A DNA stretch of 64,000 bases from Laburnicola sp. R22_1. Lineage: Eukaryota > Ascomycota > Dothideomycetes > Pleosporales > Didymosphaeriaceae. Of this stretch, positions 1 through 10,393 are shown in pieces. The stretch spans positions 186,001 to 250,000 of the forward strand of contig JACONQ010000021.1 in NCBI GenBank assembly GCA_014281115.1. The letters run 5' to 3'. A model generated the notes under the pieces. It did not search any database. It was not told the DNA's origin and saw nothing but the letters and a program-made list of their open reading frames with translations. Position 1 is the first letter of the stretch. Every line of letters begins with the position of its first letter. A program made the translations under genes and the position numbers.

Positions 1-231
1 CCGCCCGATGCGATGGCCGATTTTGCTGCTATATATGGCGAGATGGACACGCAGGCGGGGTATCCCGTGGGGAGTCCGACGAGAGCTGCGATCGATTGGA
101 GTTATGCGCAGACGCAGCGGTATATGCTGATTGCGGGGACGGCCGTGTATGTCGTTACGTGGGTGAGTGTGGCGTTGTGGGAGGATGTGGATGTGAGGAC
201 GATGAAGCAGAGGACAGTGGGGTTGTTGTAG
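1..231 (+). CDS. MFS siderophore-iron transporter, C-terminal fragment
   Basis: Only the last 76 codons lie in the window; frame 1 is open from base 1 to a TAG at 229-231. The fragment reads as the end of a major-facilitator siderophore-iron transporter (Sit1/Arn family). It has a short extracellular segment with an IYGEM and YPVGSPTR motif, a predicted last membrane helix (about residues 39-58 of the fragment) and a short cytoplasmic tail rich in charged residues. The family imports ferric siderophores across the plasma membrane. Assignment rests on the YPVGSP-R-AI motif and the helix-tail layout, remembered from the family; the body of the protein is off the window. Confidence 0.68.
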   Translation, partial: PPDAMADFAAIYGEMDTQAGYPVGSPTRAAIDWSYAQTQRYMLIAGTAVYVVTWVSVALWEDVDVRTMKQRTVGLL

Positions 232-304
232 GCCGGCCGTCCGACTTGGGGATGGGGATGAGGGATATGTGTGTGTATAGGAGAAGGAGTGTGGGCGTGG
301 TGTG

Positions 305-335
305 TGGTGGTGGTGGTGGTGGTGGTGGTGGTGGT
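305..335. repeat. (TGG)n microsatellite
   Basis: About ten perfect TGG units in the 3' flank of the siderophore transporter. The rest of 232-707, between two convergent genes, holds no recognisable gene, only an A/G-rich run near 567-595. Confidence 0.9.
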
Positions 336-707
336 GTGGTCTACATATGTTGAGTGATTGCATACATATCCCATCCAAAAAGTAAAGGAATGGTATACCA
401 TGTTGAATGGAACCCTACATTCGTGTTACATGTATAATGAAATTGACGATAACGTCCTTTTGGCGTATTGTTTGTATCTGCACTACACTACACATACATC
501 CCAGAGTGACCAACACAGCTGCAAAATGCAACACAAACCAATAGATACCCCCAACAGCCACCAAAAAAAAAAAGAAGAAGAAGAAGGAAAAAAACGGGTA
601 TAATTTCCTCTCTACCCCCCATCTACAAAACTGCAACGACCGGGGGACGAAACCTTTGTGTCTCCACCACCCACCACAACCACGTCCCCCCACCCCAAAA
701 CAACCTC

Positions 708-3601
708 CTACACATGTCGCACCTCATCAAAAAGGCTCGCCCTCACCTGCATCAGCGCCACCAATTCCAGCACAAACTCCTGCAAAACCACCACATTCGT
801 AATGATATGCAGCAGACTCGCCTCCCGCACATCGTCCTTCAGATCCTCAGTCCCAGTCCCAGCCACAGCCACAGCCCCAGCACCCGTATCTTCCTCCCCA
901 CCCTCGTCTTTAGGCGGCGGCTGATACTTGCTCAGCATCACCTCTACCACGTCCGAGCCCGCGGCCCGCTTGAACCGAATCCGCCTTTTCAGAACGTCCG
1001 AACGCTTCACTGACGCCAAGTTTGCATCAATGTCGGTTATGAGCGTCGTCTGCCGCTTCCCTGCCTGTGGCGCAGGCAGCGGTGACATGCCACGTGCCGG
1101 AGAGCCAGCCAAATTTCCGGCTCCTAGCTTAGAGGGCGCAGGCGAAGCAGCAGGCGTACCCCGTAGATCAAGACCTTCCTTGCGTCCCCTAGGCGTCTGC
1201 GTTCTCGACGGTGCAGCTGGGGTCTGGCTGATGGTTTTGGGCACCTGCGGGGTCCATGATCCAGTCTGGATATCTGTAGACGAACGGGGCGGCTTCTGCG
1301 GCGTCGACGATCGCATCGCGTCATGCATCTCCTCGTGGAACCGAAACGCATCTTTTCGACTGGACACGTGTTCGTCCCAGCCTTGGATATCGGCACGGAG
1401 CGCATCTATCTGTCCTTGCAGCTGTTGCAGGCAGGCAAGTAGCTTCGGTGCTGCCCCTGAATCCCATGTCGGCTGACGACTCGCCTTGTACATGTCGCGA
1501 AGACTATCGTTCGAATAGCCCTCAGTTTCTACACCATCGTCTGCGAAGTGGTAGTCTGAAGGATCCACGGACAGCCACCCCTCCAACCGTAACTGACAAC
1601 AAGACCCGAGACTGATGATAGTCTCCGTGAGCGCCAAGTTTGTCTCCACATCGTTAGTCAGGAATCGAAGCAGCAGCTCGGTCAAGGACTTGAAGAGTGG
1701 ATCTTCAGGTATCAGATAATGCGGCCCAATTTCTCGTGGACCGGACTCCGCATCGAAGTAGCCATGACTTTGCGTCGCCGTCGACGGTAACGCAAGGGCC
1801 TTGAGTGAACATGAATGACTCTCCAATATACTCAGTTTGTCTTTGAGATGGCTCTCATACGCTTCATCGACACCGCTTTCACCAGCGAGGTCAATAGCAA
1901 TGTTTAGATATGTTTCAAGTTCAGTGTTTAGTGCGCCGACTGTCCTATGGGGTTCCCTGTGGTGGATGTTTGTGACTTTGATCAACGCGCCTAGCGCATA
2001 TCCGTGATGCTTGCCTAAAAGGACGGTGGTGAGCTTCAATGCGGCAATGACAGTTTGAGGGTTCCGAGATTCTGCGCTCTGCAAGATCAGATCTACTAGA
2101 TTGAACAAAGACGGGGTCATGTTGTCCTCATCCTGATTTGGCCCATTCAGAAGCATCAATGATTGACGACGTTTTAAAGCTGCCGGTGATCGTGGGTCCA
2201 GCGGTGTGGTAGTAGGATAATCGGGTAGAGCGAGAAGATATTGGAGAATCATGTGCACGAGTTCAGGGTGATCCAGTGCGTCCAGGATGCGTCGGAGATA
2301 GGTTAGCACGGCTACAGAGGAACCACCGTCGGCATCGGACGATTGGACAATGTACGGGTATCTGGGAGGATATCAGTAGCTGCACCCAATCAGCGGGGCG
2401 GTATCACAAACAATAACTGCTGGAGAAATAAGACTTGGAAATGATCGATCAAGGTATGGCGAACATCGGTCGATCGGCAGTGTTCAAGCACATCCTGCCA
2501 GAAAGTGAGATAGGACAAAAAAGTGACCAGGTGACTCTGGAAGTAGTCGGAGAAAAGACTCGTTGCGTCCGGATTAGCGTGCATCTCCGAGTAGTCGGAG
2601 AGTTGCAGAATGAGAGGCATGCCCTCTGGTGGATGCAGAATGGACAGCAGCCTAGTGCAAGTTAGCAGAGAGTGGTACAGAGGTAGCTCGAGGCGCTGAC
2701 CTGCTAAGCTGGCTGTACAATGCTCCTAAGCCTGTAGCCATGAGGGTAGGGAGGTCGCTGTTCACGATCCACTGCTCTAGAGGAAGCGATTTGGACGCAG
2801 ACTCGAAGATGTACAGCAACCCCATGCGCGCAAACTCGCCTATTCGGCCCTCGTGATGGACTTTGTCGATCAGCTGGTAGCACAGCGGAAAGTCCTCCTT
2901 TTGCGTGATACCGGCAAAATCGACCTTTTGGTTTACAAGCCGGGCACGGGAGTCTGCGGATGCGGTGGTGAACCACACGGGCAGGATCTCGGGCTGCAGT
3001 CGGATCTTGGCGGCAATGCCAAACAGCAGCTCTACAATGTCGGCCTCGATGTCCTCGCCCAGTGTGATGGAGCCGACGGAGCGGCCGATGAAGTTCATGA
3101 GCGACACGGCGAAGACGTCATTCTCCAGAAAGTCCTCCTCCTCGCTGTCGATGAGGGCGTTGTAGAGCTGGACGGCATCGCGGACCATGCCCTCGTCGTG
3201 CGAGGTGGCGGCAATCTTGGAGACGGCGACGTATATCTGCTGGGCGGCGGCGAAGGCCAGGCACAGATGGGGTGCGGGCAGGCGGGATTCGTCCTCGAGC
3301 ATCTTGGCGAGGCCCTGGAAGCCGCGGCGGATGTTGGCGAGGGCATCGCGGTCGCTGGCCAGCGCGTCTGTCTTCTGCCATGTGTGCTTTGCTGGTCAGC
3401 TCGCGGCACACACACACACGAGGAGTCGCAAGACGCACCAGGACCTGGTTGTACCGCTGCTTGAAGCGTGCCAGCCGCTGCTGCGGGTCGTTGGCGGCGG
3501 CCTGCTTCCTCTGCGACGAGCCGCCCAAGAGGCGCGTCCACTGCGTCCGTCAGCATGCGGCCAGAAACACCGTCGTCAGTCACATGACGCACAAAGTCCA
3601 T
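708..3601 (-). CDS. fhipA: FHIP / RAI16-like protein (FTS-Hook-interacting adaptor)
   Basis: Five exons: 3601-3593, 3540-3439, 3374-2701, 2651-2412, 2361-708; the sum is 2,679 nt, or 892 aa. Family members join the Hook-FTS complex to early endosomes so that dynein can carry them along microtubules (known for Aspergillus FhipA). The N-terminus reads MDFWTRLLGG, the family's usual opening, and is made by a 9-nt first exon (ATG GAC TTT) spliced over a 52-nt intron with GTGCGT donor and GCAG acceptor. The middle is helical, with no membrane span. Around residues 670-800 there is a Pro/Ser/Thr-rich linker, and the C-terminus ends in the conserved VLQEFVLEL...VRASLFDEVR block. All introns are 49-64 nt with GT-AG ends. 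Length fits fungal FHIP proteins. The family is well supported; the gene symbol is by analogy. Confidence 0.88.
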
Positions 3602-4138
3602 CTGCTCTGCTCTGCGCGGCGGACCCCTCACCGGGACCAGGCCAAACAAGGCCGTGTTGAGTTCGAGGGAGGGACGAGGTCACTGTCGCGCCCAGCCGCG
3701 TGAAACAGGCAGTGGCTGGACCGTGTCCTCCCGCGCGTGCCGTCCACCACGGCCCACCACGGTCCACCGCGGTTCACCACCGGACCCGCGCCACCTTCCA
3801 CCTGCCACATCCACTCTTTACCTCACCTCGCCCGGCAAGCTCGGACTTCGCAGCTTCACGAAATTAAGGTATAAGGCTGGGCCGCCCGCGTCTTCCGCTT
3901 CCGGTAACCGCCTTGCTTGTTTTTCCCAAGTGAAACCTGCGCTCCGCGGACATGTCGACCTCCCTTCGGCTCTTGTATCGCATGCGCGCATCATGATGGT
4001 AACGGCTAATAAACGAACGGCGTTGGCACTCGACAAGATTGTCACCTTCCGCACCCAGTGCTGCTCGCCCCACACAGATCCAGACAAGAACACCTTCAAT
4101 TTGCTCTGTCCACGGCGGCAGCAGGGGACTTGTTTCGC
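3602..4138. other. Upstream region of FHIP gene, no gene seen
   Basis: About 540 bases without a convincing gene. A short C/G-rich direct repeat of CCACCACGG-type units lies at 3743-3785. Open frames here are short and lack family features. Confidence 0.5.
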
Positions 4139-4447
4139 GGGCATACTAATAAGCAATCCTGGGCATACTAATAAGGGCCCACATAAGCTAAGTCGCTAAC
4201 CACGCCTCTATAAGAGGTCTTTACTTATTTATTACCTTATTAAAGGTTTAAGAAGTATTAACTTAAAAAGCTAGTTTACTATTACTAATAAAAACTTTTT
4301 TTTTAAAAAAAGAAAGGTATATAAGAAAAGTAGTTTTTCTAAAAATAATTCTACTTTTATAACTAGATTGCCTCTAAAAATAATAGTAAATTTAATAGTT
4401 AAAAAGGGTACTTTATTAGTATATCTAGGATTGCTTATTAGTATGCC
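4139..4447. mobile_element. MITE-like element with 37-bp inverted ends
   Basis: The left end (4139-4175) is GGGCATACTAATAAG, a short spacer holding CAATCCT, then GGGCATACTAATAAG again. The right end (4411-4447) is its reverse complement with a few C-to-T or G-to-A changes. Each end is thus an internal direct repeat of a 15-mer. The interior is AT-rich with no coding capacity. About 309 bp with terminal inverted repeats and no gene fits a miniature transposon decayed by RIP. Confidence 0.6.
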
Positions 4448-4601
4448 TATAAACAACCCCCTAGTAGTAGCGAGAGTGCCTTAGGGCCTATTTAATAGGC
4501 GTAATTTTAAATTATAATATTAACTATTTTTAAGTAAAGTATATATAAGAGTCTAGATTACGCTAGTAAAGTAATATAGAAAAAGTATTAATATAGCTAA
4601 T

Positions 4602-4720
4602 TATGTGGCGTTAATTTATCTACCTAGGAGTAGGATAATAAAGGCTTTTATTTTAAATAATATAATAAAAAAAGTAAAGCCCTTTGCTTAGTAATTAAAA
4701 AAGCGTAAAAAGGTAACTAG
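4602..4720 (+). repeat. Dispersed 100-bp repeat, copy 1
   Basis: Unit containing CTACCTAGG-GTAG-ATAATAAAGGC, followed by an AAAGCCC segment and AGCGTAAAAAGGT. It matches copies at 4750-4860, 48465-48550 (reverse) and 52352-52465; this copy is C/G-depleted relative to the last. Confidence 0.7.
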
Positions 4721-4749
4721 TAAAATATAGTTAAATTATTTATTAATTT

Positions 4750-4860
4750 ATATATTGTTAATTAACTACCTAAGGGTAGAATAATAAAGGCTTTTATCTT
4801 AAATAATATAAAAAAAATAAAGCCCCCTACTTAGTAATTAAAAAGAACGTGAAAATTAAT
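4750..4860 (+). repeat. Dispersed 100-bp repeat, copy 2
   Basis: Second direct copy of the unit, about 150 bp after the first; reads CTACCTAAGGGTAGAATAAT and ends in AAAAAGAACGTGAAA. Confidence 0.7.
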
Positions 4861-5006
4861 TTATGATATTAAAATTATAATCCTACTAAATACACTACAA
4901 TTTAATATTAACGCTTACCACAATAGGAAACCTAGGCGAAACCGCAATTTAAAATCACGCCCACCAAACAGGCCCTCAGCCGCTCGGCCACCATCACTAT
5001 ACTCGA

Positions 5007-5513
5007 TTGCCCCTTGGCGGCTGGTAGACTGAACTTTCCGGTGTAAATGTGCAACATAGTACGGCCGAGATATTTCTCTCCACTTAACTTATCCCCACAA
5101 TGTTCAAGCATAAGAGTACTATGGCCTGACTAGCTAGCGCAGAGGCCCCAAAATACTACACGGCACGTAATCTCAAGTGTAGGTACCTGAAGCCAAGTCA
5201 AGCCGGTACACACGTGCCGGACTTGGCCATACCAACGCACGCGCTTTGTCCTACGCGTGCACCGCCCACCGGTAGATGTTCTGTTCGCTATGCAGCGAAC
5301 CTGTCTAGTACGGTGGTATCTGGGGCCCGAATGTCTGATCATTGCTGTTTAAGCTTTGGTATGGCTTCCTGCCTCTTTGTTTCTGAATCTACTCCCGTTA
5401 CTCGGCTCCGTCTTTTGCCTCTGCTATATCACGGGCAGAATATCCTTGGTTTCCTAGATGCCGGCCGCTCACTACAGTCACTCATTTTTTCTTGTTTCTA
5501 TTCTACCAGCACC
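5007..5513. other. Promoter region of the jacalin/aerolysin-like gene
   Basis: About 500 bases of normal base composition with no separate gene. An in-frame upstream ATG at 5214 would add 100 residues before the signal peptide and is unlikely to be the start. A pyrimidine-rich stretch (5482-5504) precedes the chosen ATG. Confidence 0.5.
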
Positions 5514-6710
5514 ATGTTCTTCAACCCAAAAACGCTCCTAGTGGGCGCTTGTGCTCTTCTGTTCTCTGGTGTAGTCTCCGCCGCTGACTGTTGGGACGGC
5601 CCCTTTGGAAATACACTGTACATCGGCGGGCCGGGCGGTGAGGAGTGGTGCCACACCAAGTACGATCAGGGTATCGTCATAACGGGTATGGAAGTCTGGG
5701 CTGCCAAAGATTCCGTGCGAGCAGTCCAGTTTTACTACTCGGACGGCACCAACTCCGGCATGGTTGGCCGGCTCGACGGAATCAGGGAGCACGCACGCAT
5801 CGACTGGGACCCGTCCAAGGACGGCATCTCCCAGCTCAAGTCCTGGGGTAACGGCAGGGGAAAATACCTCGGGCGTGTGTACCTTCGCCTCAAGTCTGGC
5901 GGCGAGCTCAACGTCGGAAAGGACGTCGATGGCCAGCAGACCTACGAGACGGACGTGCAGTCCGGTATCATGATCGGTGCCTCTGGCCGTGTCGGGAGGA
6001 AGATCGACGGTCTGCGTGTCCTCTTCCTCCAGAGCAAAATCAGCAAGATGACCATGGAGGACATGAAATTCGTACGCATCTCCTTTCCTTAGTCTCCAAC
6101 ATTCCAAACAAACTAACACCCCGCCCAGGAGGACACCGTCGAGGACCTCAACGAGCGCATGCAAGGCCTCCAAACCTTGAGCATCGACTACTCCGACCAC
6201 AAAAACAACCAAGACAATGCCACGGTCGAGTTCTCCTTCAGCAAGAGGCAAATCCGCACCGTAACCAAGGAGTACACGCAAACCGCCACCCACGCCTTCG
6301 GCATCACCCAGGCCATCGAGATCTCGGGCAAAATCCTCGGCTACAACACCAAGTCAACCACGACGCTCTCGTACGAGTACACTGACACGGATACCATTAG
6401 CGACACCACTAGCGACACAACGGCCCTCTGGTACACGACGGCGACGGAGGTCCCGCCAGGCGGACGCGTCTACTGCCGCGCCACGGCCATGTTGGGCGTG
6501 TACAAGGGCAAGTATTCCGCCAACGTGAAGCTCTGGCTCGAGGATGGCACCGACTTCTCGTTCGCGCAGAGCGGCGTCCTGGACCAAGTCACGTGGAGCG
6601 AGGCCTCGAGCCAGTGCCAGAATCACCCGTTCGAGGACTCGTTGCCCAAGGCTGATGCCCCCATCAACGTGGAGCCGTATGACAAGCGCGCTGTTGAGTT
6701 CTCTGCGTAA
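5514..6710 (+). CDS. Secreted jacalin-like / aerolysin-like beta-pore-forming protein
   Basis: Two exons, 5514-6071 and 6129-6710, split by a 57-nt phase-0 intron (GTACGC...CCCAG); 379 aa. Residues 1 to about 22 are a signal peptide with a leucine/alanine core. Residues about 25-185 look like a jacalin-type beta-prism: a GGPGGEEW start, an aromatic YYSDG strand motif and a late IGASGRVGRKIDGL strand. The C-terminal half (about 195-360) is Ser/Thr-rich alternating beta sequence, as in aerolysin/ETX-MTX2 and natterin-like pore formers, and ends with a Cys pair region. Proteins of this build bind sugars on a target membrane and oligomerise into a pore; that role is inferred from architecture only. 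The frame is intact. It sits just past two MITE-like repeats and before a long inverted repeat. An alternative is a non-toxic secreted lectin. Confidence 0.66.
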
Positions 6711-6918
6711 GCGGTGGGCAACGTATGGGGTTGGTATGGTAGCTGTGTTTTTTGGTTTATGGCTGGGTCAGTGTTTCGCTTCTTTGTAGTTTTGTCCACT
6801 GTTACGGTTTCTTAATAGGGTAGCATATCATTTTTTGTATGACAAGTGCATGCATATAGACTTTATGTTTGCGCTCTGAACAAACGTGTCGTGCCGTTGT
6901 CCTTGTTTTGATGATGAT

Positions 6919-7064
6919 ACACTCCTCACCCGGCTCGGATGCGTAGCGTGGGTTAGTGCTTTTGTGGCGTCAGGGGGCGGGTAAGGTATTTTCTCATACA
7001 AATTTTGACTGTGCGCACTCAAGCACTGACACCACGCCACGCATCCGAGCTGGGTGAGGAGTGT
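6919..7064. repeat. 43-bp inverted repeat with 59-nt loop
   Basis: Arms 6919-6961 and 7021-7064 are reverse complements with about five differences; the matching core is GCATCCGAGC and GGGTGAGGAGTGT. It lies 209 bp after the stop codon of the aerolysin-like gene. It could be a 3' hairpin or a relic of a small transposon. Confidence 0.75.
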
Positions 7065-8317
7065 AAAAGTTCCCATCCGATCCGCTGCGATGCGATGCAC
7101 GTCGAACGACCCCTACCTAGGTAACCCTTCCCTTCCTTCTTATCCATCCCAGCCGCGCACGCATAACCCACCCACCCAACAATTTGTTGTTTTTTTCCCC
7201 CACCCTGCCCCCGCCGTGCTCCCGCTGCCGTGGCGTCCACTGCCGCCGGTGTAGGGCGCTGTGTCGGCGTGCGAGGCGGACTGGAATTGGAATGAGGATG
7301 GATTTTCTTCTGCTGCTGTTGTTGATGTTGATGTGGTTGCGGGTTGGGAGTGTTTGTTTCCTTGATGGAGGGGAGGGGAGGTTAGTTAGGTTTGGGTTTT
7401 GGGTATGTGCTTTCTTTCGTAGAAGAGATGAGATGAGAAGACATGGATGGACGGAAAGAGAAAGGAGGAGACGGGCGAGAGGAAAGAAGAGCAAAGGAGA
7501 GGGCATACCAAACCCGGCGCCGCCCGTAGTGCCACTACCATACGTGGCATGCCCGCCCGAATACGCGTGCGAGTCCTGAGGGGGAAGGGGAGCGTGCGGA
7601 GTGGTTGCCGTAGCCTGCCATTGTGTAGGTTGATGTTTTGCTTTGTTTGGAAAGCTTAGTTGAGGCGGTACAGGATATCACGGTAATTTGGGAACAAGTA
7701 TGGAATGGTATAGAAGATGGGATTGGGTATTGTGGAGTGCATGCGGGGATGGACTGCTATATAGATATGCTGAGATGTACATGGTGCTGATGGAGTGGGA
7801 GGGAGGCAGTCTGACGTCACAAGCCTGGGGGAGGTGCGTTCCAAGCGGAGCCAAGAGCTGCAAGCCTTTGGATAGGGAGATCGGAGGAGACGATTGGCGG
7901 GATCGAAGCTTTTGGGAGGTGCTTATCTGCGCGTTGGATGGAGGGTGTTCACTGAGGTAAACTCCAGACTCGCGCGAAGCACGCCACGACTTCTCTGGAA
8001 ATGCACTGCTGGGCAGAGGAACAGGATGTGCAGTTGAGAGAGGAAATTGCAAAACGGCGGGCCTTTGTGGCTGGCAAAAGAGTGTCATTGCCGAACTGTT
8101 GTCGAGACGGAAGATAGCTGAGTCGCCGAAATGGCAGCGTGTTGACGATTGCTGATAAGGGTCCTGTGACGCAACTTCCCCCACGAACCACGAATATCTG
8201 GGGTACGCACGCCCGCCCGGGCGCGATATGACCCACATGAACATGACAACCAGCCGTACGCCACTGTTCCACCGACGCTGAAAAATGCAAGCCATGAAAT
8301 AGTTGGTGCCATTGACA
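7065..8317. other. Intergenic, no gene supported
   Basis: About 1.25 kb between the 3' ends of two convergent genes. It is purine-rich on the + strand at 7250-7510 (GA-rich tract) and holds a 205-codon frame on the minus strand (7678-8295) without recognisable domain, signal or splice support. I see nothing I would call. Confidence 0.5.
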
Positions 8318-9175
8318 TCAGCGGACGTACTTGGACTGTGGTGAGTCGTCAGCAGGGCTCGGTATGAGTGTGACGAGCTTACTTACCATGAACTTTTTGT
8401 GAAAGTCGGACCGCAGCATGTCGTTGATGAATTCTTTCTTCTTGTTCTTGTCTTCCGTGCCACGCGCTTGATTCTTGAACACGACGTCGTCGTCCCACCG
8501 GCGTTTCATCTGGAAGTCTCGCGCGTTCAGAAGGGGGTTGCCACGTGCTACATCTATTTCGCGCTGCTCTTGCTCTATAGCTGCGCGTTCCGCTTCCTGC
8601 AAGCTGTTAGCACCACACCTCGTTATTTGATGGACTGTCCGTACCTCTTTGGCTTTTACCTCTGCCCTCTCTTTCTTAATTTTCTCCAGTTCGCGCTGGA
8701 GTGCTGCGGTCTCGTCTTCGTCGTCGTCACTATGCTAAGTTAGCGTTGAGGCTTTGCCATATAAGGTTGCGACATACTCATCATCGCTACTTTCGCTGCT
8801 CTCGTCGCTATCGTCTGCGTCCACCTCTCTGTATTTTTCCAGCATTTCTATCCGCCGCCGCTTCTGGTCGGCCTCGTCTCCTTCCTCCCCGTCTGCTGCC
8901 TCGATGGCCGCGAGTGGTCGTTTTGCGGCGGAGCTGGCGTCGGTCGCAGCTTCCTCGTCAACGTAGGTGCCGTTCTTCTTCGCAAAGTGACGGGCTTCGG
9001 CCTCAAGAAGCTCGGCACGGAGGTCGCGCTTTGCTGATTCGGCATCGCCGCCTTGGCCTGGCTGTCGGTGCTTGAGGAAGGTGTGGGCGGGGAGCAGTCG
9101 CTGATGGTATGCGACTCCGCGCGCCGCTTCTTTGCCGCGTGCGGGATCGAATGTTGGGCGATGGGCGGTCGTCAT
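8318..9175 (-). CDS. CWC15: Pre-mRNA splicing factor Cwc15/Cwf15
   Basis: Four exons: 9175-8778, 8729-8645, 8596-8387, 8335-8318; 711 nt, 236 aa. Cwc15 is a component of the Prp19-associated (NTC/Cef1) spliceosome complex in the nucleus. The N-terminus carries the family block [16 protein letters not shown] and the HQRLLPAH motif. The middle is acidic (runs of D/E/S, with exon 2 continuing the acidic run) and leads into a Lys/Glu coiled-coil. The C-terminus has [14 protein letters not shown] and the DFHKKFM...KYVR end, the last six codons on their own 18-nt exon. Introns are 48-51 nt with GT-AG ends. It is divergently transcribed from RRP45. Full length for the family. Confidence 0.95.
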
Positions 9176-9406
9176 AGTGTCAGAAGATTTTGTCGCTGGT
9201 GGAAAGTTGTATGGATCAGGTTTCGGGAGTCTCTCGCGTTGTTGAGTGTAGATTAACGCGCGGCAGAAGGGATGGGCAGCTCATGCTAAGATCGTGAAAT
9301 CGCAGCGCCAAGACCACCGGGGAATGTATACTCCGACCCCCGCCATATTTTCGAGATGCGCCAGCTCCCGCGACTCGACCACCCACACAGTTGATGAGAG
9401 GCAAAG
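9176..9406. promoter_or_regulatory. Shared bidirectional promoter of CWC15 and RRP45
   Basis: The two start codons lie 231 bp apart on opposite strands, so both promoters must fit here. Both products act in RNA metabolism (splicing, exosome), so co-expression is plausible but inferred. No TATA box is evident. Confidence 0.6.
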
Positions 9407-10393
9407 ATGCCTCACGAAGCGGAGATATCACTCAATGAACGCGCATTCATTCAGGACGCGCTGAAGGAGCAGATCCGCCTCGATGGACGCGCCTTTGATG
9501 CATTCCGCCCGCTAGAGCTAACCTTTGGAGACGAATATGGCGTTGCAGACGTGCAACTAGGCAAGACGAGGTGCGTAGAAGCAGCTCTGCTTGATATACG
9601 TACAATCTGACCAAGAACAGAGTAATCGCACGCATATCAGTAGACGTAGCCACACCTTTGCCCGAGCGCAAGTTCGATGGCGTCTTCCAGATCTCAACCG
9701 AATTCTCCCCAATGGCGTCGCCAGCATTCGAAGTCGGGCGGTAAGTCCTGCCATGAGTTCTCTATCTAGGCCACAGCTGATGGGCCCAGACCAACAGACG
9801 CGGAAGTGATCCTCTCGCGGATACTTGAAAAGGCGATCCGCCGTTCCAACGCGCTCGACACCGAGTCACTATGCATCATCGCAGGTCTCAAATGCTTCGC
9901 CCTCCGCGCCGACGTCCACATCATCGACCACGACGGAGGTCTCATCGACGCATCCTGCATCGCCGTCATGGCAGCGCTGCAGCACTTTCGAAGACCAGAC
10001 GTTCTAGTCGAAGGCGAGAAAGCAACTGTCCTCAGTGTGCGCGAGCGCGAACCGATACCTCTTTCGATTCTACACCAACCACTCTGCGTGACCTTCTCCT
10101 ACTTCGAAGAAGGCGAGATATTCCTGGTCGATGCGAACTTGGCCGAAGAGCAGGTCCGGCACGGAGAAGTCATTGTTACAATGAATCGACATGGCGAAGT
10201 GTGCCAGATCGCAAAATATGGAGGCGCTCCTGTGGAGCCATATGCCTTGTTCAATTGCACGAACGTGGCCCTGCAGAAGGTCAAGGAGATGAGCAAGTTC
10301 ATCCAGACGAGGCTCGAAGAGGACGCTAAGTGGAGAGATGCGGGAGAACTGATGGCAGAGCTTAGTGCGGAGAATGACAGGCCTGTGGGATGA
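9407..10393 (+). CDS. RRP45: Exosome complex component Rrp45
   Basis: Three exons: 9407-9570, 9621-9740, 9790-10393; 888 nt, 295 aa. Rrp45 is one of six RNase PH-fold subunits forming the ring of the RNA exosome, which guides RNA to the catalytic Rrp44/Rrp6. The start reads MPHEAEISLNERAFI followed by the DGR motif typical of RNase PH subunits. Exon 2 holds the VIARISVDVATPLPERKFDG strand and the EFSPMASPAFEVGR motif. Exon 3 holds the ILEKAIRRS helix, GLKCFALR, DHDGGLIDAS and the PLSILHQPLCVTF block. Introns are 50 and 49 nt. Length is normal for the fungal protein (about 300 aa). Confidence 0.95.

Larger units (their letters stand above)
4455..5006. mobile_element. RIP-decayed MITE-like element with inverted ends
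   Basis: The left end around 4473-4516 and the reverse complement of the right end around 4943-5003 share the string GGGCCT-TTT-GGCGT-ATTTTAAAT, differing almost only by transitions. The interior carries two direct copies of a roughly 100-bp unit (listed separately). It abuts the smaller element at 4139-4447. No coding capacity is seen. Confidence 0.5.

Noticed and set aside
305..335. Protein frames through the TGG microsatellite
   Set aside because: Poly-Gly/Thr frames are produced by the repeat itself.
4960..5010. tRNA-like A-box (GGTGGCCGAGCGGCTGAGGG on the minus strand)
   Set aside because: Resembles a tRNA-Ser/Leu start, but no B-box or acceptor stem follows at the right distance; it is part of the MITE-like inverted end.
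5214..5513. In-frame upstream start for the aerolysin-like gene (ATG at 5,214)
   Set aside because: It would bury the signal peptide 100 residues inside the protein; the ATG at 5,514 directly starts a normal signal sequence.
7678..8295. 205-codon minus-strand frame
   Set aside because: No domain, signal peptide or splice context; composition looks like intergenic DNA.
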